NCBI GenBank assembly: GCA_026967495.1
Contig: CP114060.1
Location: 4,030,001 to 4,094,000 of the forward strand
Source of the DNA: Rouxiella badensis
GTDB lineage: Bacteria > Pseudomonadota > Gammaproteobacteria > Enterobacterales > Enterobacteriaceae
Length of the DNA stretch: 64,000 bases
Direction: 5' to 3'
In this document: in pieces, positions 9,356 to 17,823 of the stretch
How positions within the stretch are numbered: the stretch's first letter is position 1
How the letters are laid out: each line of letters opens with the position of its first letter
Notes under the pieces: generated by a model
Seen by the model: the letters and a program-made list of their open reading frames with translations, nothing else
Told to the model about the DNA's origin: nothing
The model's database searches: none
Translations under genes and position numbers: made by a program

Positions 9356-10033
9356 TTAAGGCGCGAGTCGGTCTATTTTCCAACCAGTTCCCGGCGCATT
9401 GCCTTCAGATGCCGTCTCGCGCTGATAAATGAAGCGGTCATGCAGGCGATGTTCGCCGCCCTGCCAGAACTCCATCGAATCGAATTTCACGCGGAATCCG
9501 CCCCAGAAGCTTGGCAACGGGACTTCGCCATTGCTGAATTTCTGCTTCAGCTCGAGGAACTTGCTTTCCAGCACGCCGCGGGCAGAGATACGCGTCGATT
9601 GCTGGGAGACCCAGGCCCCGATCTGGCTGTCTTTCGGACGGCTGGTGAAGTATTTCATCACCTCCAGCGTCGGTAAACGTTCGGCCTGCCCCAGCACGAT
9701 GACCTGACGGTCAAGCATGTGCCACGGAAAAAGCAGGCTGATACGCGGATTCAGCGCCAGCTGCTGTGCCTTGCGGCTGCCCAGGTTAGTGAAGAACACC
9801 ATGCCATGCTCATCGTAGTGTTTGAGCAAGACGATACGTTGGAAAGGCTGACCATTTTCGTCCACGGTAGCGACGCACATTGCGGTCGGATCCGGAAGTT
9901 TTGCCTCGCAGGCCTGTCTTAACCAGTGCTCGAACAGCGCCATCGGCTCTGCCGTCAAATCTTTGCGGCGCAAACCACCTCGGGTATATTCACGTCGCAG
10001 ATCGGCAACGTCAAACTCATTATTTTCAGCCAT
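9356..10033 (-). CDS. pdxH: Pyridoxine/pyridoxamine 5'-phosphate oxidase PdxH
   Basis: FMN-dependent oxidase of 225 residues that forms pyridoxal 5'-phosphate from PNP or PMP. LRREYTRGGLRRKDL at the N-terminus, RIVLLKHYDE in the FMN-binding core, SRPKDSQIGAWVSQQS, and the C-terminal dimer/FMN segment FWGGFR...EFWQGGEHRLHDRF ending in DRLAP are all characteristic. Together with pdxY it makes this stretch a B6-salvage cluster. Confidence 0.97.
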   Translation of the reverse strand: MAENNEFDVADLRREYTRGGLRRKDLTAEPMALFEHWLRQACEAKLPDPTAMCVATVDENGQPFQRIVLLKHYDEHGMVFFTNLGSRKAQQLALNPRISLLFPWHMLDRQVIVLGQAERLPTLEVMKYFTSRPKDSQIGAWVSQQSTRISARGVLESKFLELKQKFSNGEVPLPSFWGGFRVKFDSMEFWQGGEHRLHDRFIYQRETASEGNAPGTGWKIDRLAP

Positions 10034-10202
10034 ATAGGTTCAACATTTAGTCAGTAGTGGGATGGGTTTATTTTGCGCCACACTTTAAAAGATAACAATG
10101 CTCTATCCCCAAGTAATCGGGATTACAGCAACGCGGCAAGTGAAAGCATTTCCGGACGCTGACTCAGGTAAGTGGCCGGGGTGAACAGGCACGCTGTCGC
10201 GC

Positions 10203-10535
10203 CTAGTTCGCAGGAACGATGACACAATCGTCGATGATCACGTCATCGCCGCGCTGGACTAATGCTGCGTTACCTTTGGACCAGAACGTGTAGTGACCGT
10301 CGCTGTAGCGCGTACCGGACGCCGCTTCTACCTGCGGCAGATGCAGCTGAATCCCGTCGAGAATTAAACTGACCTGCCGTGCCGGTTTGTTAAGCGTTAC
10401 GCTAAGCGGCGTCGTGCCGCATTCATAATGCAGTTGAACGCTGTCGGGAGCGGCGTCGGAGGCCGGTTGATGGCTAAACTGACTGCAACCGGCCAGTACA
10501 ACGCTGGTTAGTCCGACGAGAATGGCTTTTTTCAT
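10203..10535 (-). CDS. mliC: Membrane-bound lysozyme inhibitor lipoprotein MliC
   Basis: Periplasmic lipoprotein inhibiting c-type lysozyme. I set the start at MKKAILVG (10535), preceded by AGGAAAA, because it begins a textbook lipoprotein signal with lipobox LAGC (Cys17); an in-frame longer version has no signal sequence. The mature 93 residues form one MliC domain with the conserved SGTRYSDGHYTFWSKG segment and Cys39/Cys104, the likely disulfide pair. It lies 40 bases after anmK on the same strand, as in E. coli. Confidence 0.93.
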   Translation of the reverse strand: MKKAILVGLTSVVLAGCSQFSHQPASDAAPDSVQLHYECGTTPLSVTLNKPARQVSLILDGIQLHLPQVEAASGTRYSDGHYTFWSKGNAALVQRGDDVIIDDCVIVPAN

Positions 10536-10575
10536 TTTGATTTTCCTGATTTTTGCCCGTGCTAACCACTCTAGT

Positions 10576-11709
10576 CTATTCACGTACAACGTTGGAAAAA
10601 ACCGGATAAATCGCACCGAGCACCGTTTCGCGGCTCGCACCAGTCACAGAAGGCAGATTGCCCGGCTGTCCCGAAAGCGTGCGAAACGCCAGCCACGCAA
10701 AGGCTAACGCCTCCATGTCATCACCGCTCACGCCAAATGCGTCAGTAGGGCTAACCTCGGTGCCGGGCAGCATCGCCGACAGACGCGCCATCACCAACGG
10801 ATTTCTCGCCCCGCCGCCACACACCAGCAGCCGGTCGCAGCCGCCCGCCAGCTGAACCTGTTCGGAAATACTGGTGGCCGTCAGTTCGGCCAGCGTCGCC
10901 TGCACGTCCTCCGCCGCCAGCGGATGCGCACTCGCCAGCTGTCGCTCGAGCCACGCCAGATTAAAATATTCGCGGCCGGTGCTCTTTGGCGCAGGTTCGG
11001 CAAAATAGGCGTCGGAGAGCATGTGCTGTAACAACATCAAATCCACTCGCCCTTCACTCGCGAACGCGGCGTCTTTGTCGTAGGGCAGCGCGCGCTGCTG
11101 CCAGATCCAGGCGTCCATCAGCATATTGCCCGGACCGGTATCATAGCCGCGAATAGGCTGGCCGGGCAGCAACAGCGAAAGGTTGGCAATACCGCCGATA
11201 TTAAGGATCATCCGGCGTTCGGTGGGATGCGCGAGCAGTGCCTGATGGAAGGCGGGCACCAGCGGCGCGCCCTGCCCGCCCCATGCCATATCACGACGAC
11301 GAAAATCGCCGATGGTGGTAATGCCGGTCATCGCGGCAATGCGATTATTGTCACCCAGCTGCATGGAGAACGGCGTGTCGCCTTTCGGCTGATGCCACAC
11401 GGTTTGCCCGTGGCAGCCGATGGCGGTCACCTCTTCGGCGTCGATCCCTGCCTTGTCGAGCAATCCCAGCACCGCCTCGGCGAAAAGACGTCCCAGACGG
11501 GCATCCAATTCGCCGACCTGTGAAAGCGTCACCGCCTGTCCCTGGCACATGCCGAGTACCGCCTCTTTAATGTCCGGCGGGATAGGATGCGAGTAGCTGG
11601 CCTGCTGGGCCACCATGCGTTCATCGATCGCCGCCAACACGACGTCAACTCCATCCAGACTGGTGCCTGACATAACGCCGATGTAACGGCCTGACTTCTT
11701 GGTTAGCAT
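10576..11709 (-). CDS. anmK: Anhydro-N-acetylmuramic acid kinase AnmK
   Basis: Kinase of 377 residues that opens and phosphorylates 1,6-anhydro-MurNAc, feeding recycled peptidoglycan sugar to MurQ. Motifs: phosphate-binding VMSGTSLDGVD near the N-terminus, GCHGQTVWH, GGQGAPLVPAFH, the catalytic-Asp segment GYDTGPGN, and GTEVSPTDAFGVSGDDMEALAFAW. It carries a few more residues at each end than the 369-residue E. coli protein. It is the first gene of the anmK-mliC pair. Confidence 0.97.
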   Translation of the reverse strand: MLTKKSGRYIGVMSGTSLDGVDVVLAAIDERMVAQQASYSHPIPPDIKEAVLGMCQGQAVTLSQVGELDARLGRLFAEAVLGLLDKAGIDAEEVTAIGCHGQTVWHQPKGDTPFSMQLGDNNRIAAMTGITTIGDFRRRDMAWGGQGAPLVPAFHQALLAHPTERRMILNIGGIANLSLLLPGQPIRGYDTGPGNMLMDAWIWQQRALPYDKDAAFASEGRVDLMLLQHMLSDAYFAEPAPKSTGREYFNLAWLERQLASAHPLAAEDVQATLAELTATSISEQVQLAGGCDRLLVCGGGARNPLVMARLSAMLPGTEVSPTDAFGVSGDDMEALAFAWLAFRTLSGQPGNLPSVTGASRETVLGAIYPVFSNVVRE

Positions 11710-11819
11710 CTTATGAACTCCCGCAAAAATCCCGAAGGATAAAGGTTAATTAAACAGGCTGTCACAAAGAAAGGGTTTTGGTCGCGTATTTTTTTGCTAA
11801 TCTCGCAAAAATAAACCAA

Positions 11820-11852
11820 CGTTTATTATTAGTTGATAAGCGCGTCTATAAG
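11820..11852 (+). promoter_or_regulatory. Candidate PhoP box and promoter for slyB
   Basis: CGTTTA-TTATT-AGTTGA (11820-11836) resembles the PhoP direct repeat (G/T)GTTTA-N5-(G/T)GTTTA. A TATAAG hexamer follows ten bases later (11847-11852), close to the usual box-to-minus-10 spacing. slyB is PhoP-regulated in E. coli and Salmonella. It would leave a leader of about 115 bases. Confidence 0.45.
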
Positions 11853-11973
11853 ATAATCACCAGTTTGAGTTATGATAGTAGCTGACACTATCTACAATGA
11901 TGTTGAACTGTGTCCCGATTTCAAACGTCGACTCGCTGAACTGCGGGGACGTGACTATAAACAGGAGCTTTTT

Positions 11974-12444
11974 ATGATTAAGCGTATTCTCATCGTCGCT
12001 CTGATGGGTTCCACTCTCGCCGGTTGCGTAAGCGACTCACTGTCAGGCAATGTCTACTCATCCTCACAGGCGAAGCAGGTTCAAAACATTTCTTACGGTA
12101 CCTTGGTGTCTGTTCGCCCAGTGCAGATTCAGGGTGATGACCAAAACAACGTGATAGGCGCTATCGGTGGAGCCGTATTGGGTGGTTTCCTGGGTAACAC
12201 CATTGGTCGCGGTGCAGGGCGCAGCCTGGCGACAGCCGGTGGTGCAGTGGCCGGTGCGGTTGCGGGTAACGCAGTCACTAATGGCCTGAACCGTGCAAAC
12301 GGTGTTGAACTGCAGATCCGTAAAGATGATGGCAACACCATCCAGGTCGTGCAGAAAGTTGACAGCAGCACCAAATACTATGTTGGCCAGCGCGTCAGCA
12401 TGGCGACCAGCGGCAGCACCATCACCGTTTCTCCGGGCGTTTAA
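11974..12444 (+). CDS. slyB: Outer-membrane lipoprotein SlyB
   Basis: Glycine-zipper lipoprotein of 156 residues, associated with outer-membrane integrity under PhoPQ-inducing stress. The start is the ATG at 11974, preceded by AGGAG; the signal peptide ends at lipobox LAGC. The centre has a long glycine-zipper stretch (GAIGGAVLGGFLGNTIGRGAGRS region), followed by GVELQIRKDDGNT and QRVSMATSGSTITVSPGV. Longer in-frame starts upstream lack a signal sequence and are unlikely. Confidence 0.95.
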   Translation: MIKRILIVALMGSTLAGCVSDSLSGNVYSSSQAKQVQNISYGTLVSVRPVQIQGDDQNNVIGAIGGAVLGGFLGNTIGRGAGRSLATAGGAVAGAVAGNAVTNGLNRANGVELQIRKDDGNTIQVVQKVDSSTKYYVGQRVSMATSGSTITVSPGV

Positions 12445-12476
12445 TCTCCCCTCGCTCGTGACCTTGTTACGGGCAT

Positions 12477-12517
12477 AAAAAAATCGGAATCCCTGCCTGC
12501 AGGGGTTCCGATTTTTT
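12477..12517 (+). terminator. Intrinsic terminator of slyB
   Basis: Seven A, TCGGAA(T)CCCTGC, short loop, GCAGGGGTTCCGA, then six T. The symmetric A/T flanks mean it could also work from the slyA side. Confidence 0.95.
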
Positions 12518-12604
12518 CCTGGCTACGGTCTTGCTTAAAAACAAATCGAAGATTAAATCACGGTAAACGCATGGCCATCGATGTGGTTCTAATGCTTGCT
12601 GTCG

Positions 12605-13039
12605 TTATGGTTTGTTTTGTAGGGAAGCAATGTTTTTTTCTAATCTTGCCAACATTTCTAACAGCAAATTAATATCGGTAGAAGACATCCCTGAGAGGAT
12701 CTCTTTGCGGGTATCATCAATCACCGTTTCCATCTGATTAATGATTGGTGCCGCTTCTTCCGTGAGTTTAATGCGCTTCGCACGGCGATCGCTGGCGCAG
12801 GTTTGACGCGTTATCAGCCTTTTCTCTTCCAACTGATCCAAGGTTCGCACCAGCGACGGCTGTTCAATACCGATAGCTTTTGCCAATTGAATCTGAGACT
12901 GCTCAGGCGGTAAGATATTGATGTTATGCAAGGTAACCCAATGCGTTTGCGTCAGCTCCAATGGCTTCAGCCGATCGTCGATTAACGCACGCCAGACACG
13001 AACTAATCGTGCGAGATCTGACCCAAGGTTTGATTCCAA
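12605..13039 (-). CDS. slyA: MarR-family transcriptional regulator SlyA
   Basis: Winged-helix dimer of 144 residues that antagonises H-NS and controls envelope and efflux genes. The sequence is almost the enteric SlyA (LGSDLARLVRVWRALIDDRLKPLELTQTHWVTLHNI; DNA-reading QPSLVRTLDQLEEKRLITRQT; CASDRRAKRIKLT). The start is a TTG with AGGAGG five to six bases upstream; there is no better ATG. The divergent neighbour is ydhIJK, and a SlyA-type palindrome lies between them. Confidence 0.96.
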   Translation of the reverse strand: MESNLGSDLARLVRVWRALIDDRLKPLELTQTHWVTLHNINILPPEQSQIQLAKAIGIEQPSLVRTLDQLEEKRLITRQTCASDRRAKRIKLTEEAAPIINQMETVIDDTRKEILSGMSSTDINLLLEMLARLEKNIASLQNKP

Positions 13040-13055
13040 TGCACCCTCCTTATAA

Positions 13056-13067
13056 TTAGCATGCTAA
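13056..13067. promoter_or_regulatory. SlyA operator (TTAGCATGCTAA)
   Basis: Perfect 12-bp palindrome one base off the SlyA consensus TTAGCAAGCTAA, 17 bases before the slyA start codon. A second partial copy (TTAGCTTAG) begins at 13084. The position fits autorepression of slyA and control of divergent ydhI. Confidence 0.7.
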
Positions 13068-13231
13068 GATAACTCCCCAGAGTTTAGCTTAGTTCTCGTG
13101 AATTTAATCGTAAAATTACAAATCTAAAACGGTAACACCTTATACAATTAATCTGAGACTCGTGCCCCGAATGCAAAACGCACCCAGAAGCCAGGTTATT
13201 TATAACACAACCCGATGCAGAGATTAATATT

Positions 13232-13468
13232 GTGATTGCGCAAATGTTCCATTCTGGCCCTTTTCTCCCAGATCTTGTGCTGGGTGCCTCTCTATATTTT
13301 CCTCCTATTTTTAAAGCTTTTTTACTTGGATTGTTAATTTGGTTGATTATTCACCGATTGTTGCGCAACTGGATCTATTCCGGTGAAATCTGGCATCCCA
13401 CTTTGATGGATTTATCTATATTTGTCATATCGATATGCGCGGCGCTATTACTGATCGTTAATGAGTAA
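13232..13468 (+). CDS. ydhI: YdhI, DUF1656 small membrane protein
   Basis: Up to 78 residues with two membrane helices (IFKAFLLGLLIWLIIHRLL and LSIFVISICAALLLIV) and the DUF1656 pattern ASLYFPPIFKAF...NWIYSGEIWHPTLMDLS. The start is GTG at 13232; ATG at 13244 (MFHSGPF) is an equally plausible start. It is the first gene of ydhI-ydhJ-ydhK, spaced 5 and 9 bases apart, an organisation shared with aaeXAB-type efflux operons. Confidence 0.9.
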   Translation: MIAQMFHSGPFLPDLVLGASLYFPPIFKAFLLGLLIWLIIHRLLRNWIYSGEIWHPTLMDLSIFVISICAALLLIVNE

Positions 13469-13473
13469 AAAAG

Positions 13474-14331
13474 ATGAAATTTAAGACACTAAAATATTTT
13501 TCAACGCTTGCAGTGCTCGCCGTCGCATTATGCGCGGGTTGGTGGATGTGGAACTATTACATGCAGTCGCCGTGGACTCGCGATGGAAAAGTTCGCGCCG
13601 AGCTCGTCGATATCACGCCAGAAGTGTCAGGCAGGGTTACCGATATTACCGTGCATGACAATCAATATGTCCATGCAGGAGAACTTCTGTTTAACCTTGA
13701 CCCGGTGCCTTTCCAGATTGCGGTGGATAATGCCCAGGCCTCGGTTGACAAGGCACAGGCAGACCTCGATAAAGCCAATCACGAAGCCGAACGCCGGCAG
13801 AAACTGGGCCGCGATGTCATCTCGAGCGAGTCGTTAGACCAGGCAAATCTCGAAGCCAAATCAATGAAAGCGACACTTGAAGCGACGAAAGCCATGCTGG
13901 AGCAGGCACGCTGGAATCTGAGCAAAACAAAAATTTTTGCTCCGACCGACGGCTACATCACTAACCTGGTGGCGCGTAAAGGCAACTATGCCACTACCGG
14001 TACGCCTCTGGTGGCGCTGGTCGATGCGCACTCCTTCTACGTTTTAGGCTATTTCGAAGAAACAAAGCTCAAGCACATCAAGGTCGGCAGTCCGGCCGAT
14101 ATTGTGCTGTATAACGGTAATATCCCGCTCAAGGGTGAGGTCGAGGGTATCGGGCGCGCCATTTACGACCAGAGCGTCGAAAGCGACACCGGCCTGTTGC
14201 TCGACGTTAAGCCGAACGTACCGTGGGTGCGTCTGGCTCAACGCGTTCCAGTGAGGATCAAAATCGATAATATCCCGAGTAATCTGGTGCTGGTTGCCGG
14301 GACTACCTGCACGATATCGATTCATTATTAA
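13474..14331 (+). CDS. ydhJ: YdhJ, HlyD-family membrane-fusion protein
   Basis: Periplasmic adaptor of 285 residues. One N-terminal membrane helix (about 8-28), a lipoyl half (VRAELVDITPEVSGRVTDITV), a helical hairpin (residues about 87-150) and a second lipoyl half (KIFAPTDGYITNLVARKGNY) are in standard order, then a beta-barrel domain. It should link inner-membrane YdhK to an outer-membrane channel, probably TolC. Substrate unknown; AaeA-like relatives export aromatic acids. Confidence 0.93.
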   Translation: MKFKTLKYFSTLAVLAVALCAGWWMWNYYMQSPWTRDGKVRAELVDITPEVSGRVTDITVHDNQYVHAGELLFNLDPVPFQIAVDNAQASVDKAQADLDKANHEAERRQKLGRDVISSESLDQANLEAKSMKATLEATKAMLEQARWNLSKTKIFAPTDGYITNLVARKGNYATTGTPLVALVDAHSFYVLGYFEETKLKHIKVGSPADIVLYNGNIPLKGEVEGIGRAIYDQSVESDTGLLLDVKPNVPWVRLAQRVPVRIKIDNIPSNLVLVAGTTCTISIHY

Positions 14332-14340
14332 GGGAAAAGC

Positions 14341-16391
14341 TTGAATTTCTCGTGGCTGGAATGGAAAAACACGCTCTGGGGTCGATCCACGCGAGGACAG
14401 TGGCGCTATGCGTTGCGAAACTCTATCGCCATGTGTCTGGCGCTGTGGATTGCCTTTGTGCTACAGCTCGATGAGCCTTACTGGGCCTTTACCTCGGCGG
14501 CGGTGGTCAGCTTCCCGACCGTCGGCGGTGTCATAAGCAAAAGTATCGGCCGCGTCTTCGGTAGTCTGCTCGGCGCATCGGCGGCGGTGCTCATTGCCGG
14601 ACACTGCCTGAACGACCCCTGGCTGTTCACGCTGTTTATCGCCGCCTGGCTGGGCGTCTGCACCTATGCCTCCAATCTGTATCAGAACAATGTCTCCTAT
14701 GCCTTTGCGTTGGCCGGTTATACCGCCGCGATTATCGCCTTTTCAACCGTCAACGTGACCGATACCGGCACTATCTTTGACATCGCGCAGGCCAGGGTTT
14801 GTGAAGTCATTACCGGGATCCTTTGCGGGGGCTTCATGATGATGGTGATGCCCAGCACCTCCGACGGCGATGCGCTGCTGACTTCGTTGCGCAAGATGCA
14901 CGTTCAGCTGCTGGAACACGCGCAGTTGCTGTGGCGCAGCGAAGTCACCAACCAGATTCGCGTCTCCCACGAGGGGGTAATCAATCAGATACTGACCCTC
15001 AACCTGCTGCGTATCCAGGCCTTCTGGAGCCATTACCGCCTGCGTCAGCAGAACAATCTGCTCAACTACCTGCTGCATCAGCAGCTGCGGCTAACCAGCT
15101 ACATCTCCAGCCTGCGCAGGATGATGCTCAACTGGCCGAATCCTCCCGAGAACCTCAACGAGGTGCTTGCCGCCCTGCTGGACGAGCTGAGGAAACCCAA
15201 TGCCAGCAAATATCAGCTGGCCAAGACGCTCAAAAACATCCGGCCTGTCGATCCCGCCGACTATCGTCATCACGCTTTCTGGCAACGACTGCGCGATTTT
15301 TGCTGGCTCTATTTGCGCAACGAACGTCTGCTTCAACAGGTTGAAAACGCCAATGTGGTCTCGGTGGATCAGATTCAGGCCCCCAAGGTGAGTAAACTGA
15401 CTCGCCACGCCGACGTCTATGAGGCGGCTTACAGCGGATTTCGCACTTTTTTGTGCATCGTGGTGGCCTGCGCGTATTGGATTAACACCCAATGGGACTC
15501 CGGGGCGTCGGGCGTCACGTTGGCCGCTATTGGCTGTGTGCTCTACTCCTCGACGGCTTCCCCATCAACAGCATCAATCTGCTGACTAAGTCGTTGATGC
15601 TGCTGTTTATCGGCTGCTTCATTATCAAGTTCGGCGTGATGGTGCAAATCACCGATTTCTGGCTTTTTTGCGCGTTCATCCTGCCGGTATTGGCGACGAT
15701 GCAGCTGTGCAAATTGCAGTACAAAGCGTATGCCGGTCTGTGGGGACAACTGATTGTCTTCAGTGGATCGCTGCTCGCCGTGGCGAACCCACCGAGCTTT
15801 GACTATCAGTCGTTCATTAATGATGGCTTAGCCGAGATTGCCGGCGTGATGCTGGCCGGACTTTTCTTCCAGGTGTTGCGCCCAAGCTCGGACAGCCGCA
15901 AGAGTCGCCGCCAGATTCGCGCCCTGCGCCGCGATTTTATCGACCAGCTTAGCCGCAGACCGCAGATGTCACACTTGCAGTTCGAGTCGCTGATTTACTA
16001 TCGCGTTAACCAGCTTAATCAGAGCAAGGATCAGGTCTCGCGCACCTGGTTGCTGCGCTGGGGCGTGGTGCTGCTCAACTGTAGCCACATTGTTTGGCAA
16101 CTGCGAGAGTGGGAAACGCGGTCAAATCCGCTGTCAAAGGTGCGTGACGTGTGCATTCACTGTCTGAAGGGGATTATGACCGAGCGGGGCGTGAGTCATC
16201 CGAAGCTTGATGCCAGCCTAAACGAGTTGCAGCGCATCAGCGAAGCGTTGTCGAAGCACCCCGATGCCTCGGCGCGCGAACTGGCGGGTGTCATCTGGCG
16301 ACTTTACTGTTCGCTGTCGCAGCTGCAGTCGGCTATCAATATAGAAGACGTGGCGGCAGGCGCGTCTGAGCCTGCCGGTAAACCGGCCTGA
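14341..16391 (+). CDS. ydhK: YdhK, FUSC/AaeB-type inner-membrane efflux protein (one frameshift)
   Basis: Inner-membrane pump component of the aromatic-acid exporter (FUSC) family. The start is TTG at 14341 after AGGGAAAAGC. Two clusters of membrane helices (about residues 25-185 and 360-510) alternate with cytoplasmic helical domains (RDFIDQLSRRP). One C is missing from the run 15560-15563; restoring it gives 683 residues, matching the family, with TASPINSINLLTKSLMLL across the join. The C-terminal RWGVVLLNCSHIVWQLREW is the typical YdhK end. Translationally grouped with ydhI and ydhJ. Confidence 0.93.
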
Positions 16392-16407
16392 GGCCGGTTA
16401 TTTTGCC

Positions 16408-17303
16408 TCAGGGAACATCGTATCCCAGTGCAGCCTTGCGTATGCGGAACCACTGCTGGCGGTTAATGTCCAGCGACAATGCCTTCCACGCCGAGGCGAT
16501 ACGCTCAATCTTGCCGCTGCCAAGGATCGGTAACGGACGTGACGGCAGACGCATGATCCAGGCATAGACCACTTGATCAATGGTCTCTGCGCCCGTCTCT
16601 TCTGCTACTTTCTGCAGTTCATCCCGCAGCGGTTGATATTGTGGATCATTGAAAAGACCCCGCCTCCCAGACAAGACCAGGCCATCGGCTTGATCCGCAA
16701 TTGCTGGCATTGATCCAGCGTGCCGTCGAGGATGGCCGGCTGATGAATCGGCGAAATCTCGACCTGATTGGTCACCAGCGAAAACGGCAGGCGCGATTGC
16801 AGCAGGGTAAACTGCGCCGGGGTAAAGTTGGAGACACCAAAATACTTCACCTTGCCGCTCTGATGCAGGGCAGTGAACGCCTCGGCGGTTTCGTCTGCGT
16901 TCATCAACGGGTCCGGACGATGAATCAGCAGCAGATCGAGGCTGTCAGTATGTAAATTTTTCAGCGAACGTTCGGCCTGCGCAATAACGTAGGCTTTATC
17001 GGTAATGTAATGGCCGATCGGATTACCTGGAGCGGCGGTGGTTGAGATCCCGCATTTGCTCACCAGCTGCAGCTTGTCACGCAGCGAGGGGTTGAGCTTC
17101 AGCGCCTCACCAAAGGCGGCCTCGCATTGGTAATTGCCGTAGATATCCGCGTGATCGACGGTGGTTATGCCAAGTTCAACGTGTTGATCGATAAACGCCA
17201 GCAGCTGTTGCGGCGTCATGCCCCACTCCATCAAACGCCAATAGCCGCAAATCATTGAGGAAAATTCCGGCCCCTGCGGCGCAATACGCGTGCGTTGTTC
17301 CAT
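16408..17303 (-). CDS. ydhF: YdhF, aldo/keto reductase-family oxidoreductase (one frameshift)
   Basis: Predicted NADPH-dependent TIM-barrel aldo/keto reductase. Catalytic tetrad elements are visible: TTVDHADIYGNY (Asp and Tyr), SKCG (Lys) and LLLIHRPDPL (His). One base is missing from the C run 16658-16661 (G on the coding strand). Repair joins MAWSCLGGG to GLFNDPQYQPLRDEL and gives 298 residues, as in E. coli. The end is WFRIRKAALGYDVP. It is convergent with ydhK, 16 bases apart, with no sodC between them as E. coli has. Substrate unknown. Confidence 0.93.
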
Positions 17304-17378
17304 TGTGTATTCCTTTTCTCATTATGGTCGGCCAAGCATAGCCTGTTTTATGAATTTTTCATTGATTTGAAAGGGGAA

Positions 17379-17619
17379 TTAAAACAGTGAGGGCTGTTCG
17401 GGAGCCGGATCGTCAGCGGCCCTGGCAGCGCGTTTTAGCCGCAGGAAGCGCTGGTGGCACAGGCGCAATACGTGGCGCTTTTCGGTATCGTTCATGCTCA
17501 TCCAGCCAAAACGCTCCTCACGACTGCGAAAACAGCCGCGACAATAGCCGTTGAGTCCCGGACTCGCACACGCCGCGGCAGGGACTGGGAATGTCGAAAA
17601 ACTCGAGCTGCTGAGCCAA
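17379..17619 (-). CDS. ydhL: YdhL, DUF1289 cysteine-rich small protein (one frameshift)
   Basis: A short gene that automatic calling would miss because of an extra C in the run 17557-17559. Repaired, it encodes 79 residues starting at a TTG (GGAG six bases upstream): residues include LEFFDIPSPCRGVC, then GYCRGCFRSREERFGW and the ending PAPEQPSLF. The C-x3-C and C-x2-C spacing is the DUF1289 hallmark, probably a small metal site. It follows the E. coli order ydhF-ydhL-nemRA. Function not established. Confidence 0.88.
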
Positions 17620-17741
17620 AATTACTCCGCGCTAACCGGTGGATGGAGAGAAAACAGGTAAAGATGCTGATATTTTATACCAAAAATCTGCAAAGGTGAC
17701 ATCTCGACGTAGCAAAATGAGCTGTGGAGCAAAGCCTCAGG

Positions 17742-17767
17742 TTGACCTAGACTGACTGGTCTATTAA
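17742..17767 (+). promoter_or_regulatory. nemA promoter with NemR-type operator
   Basis: TTGACC (17742-17747) is a good minus-35. Directly after it lies TAGACTGACTGGTCTA (17748-17763), one base off the E. coli NemR box TAGACC-N4-GGTCTA, overlapping the spacer and a weak minus-10. A repressor bound here would block RNA polymerase. No nemR gene is adjacent. Confidence 0.7.
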
Positions 17768-17823
17768 CGTGAGCCAAGAATGATTCATCATCCCATCTCA
17801 TTATTGTTTCAGGAGATAGTTAC

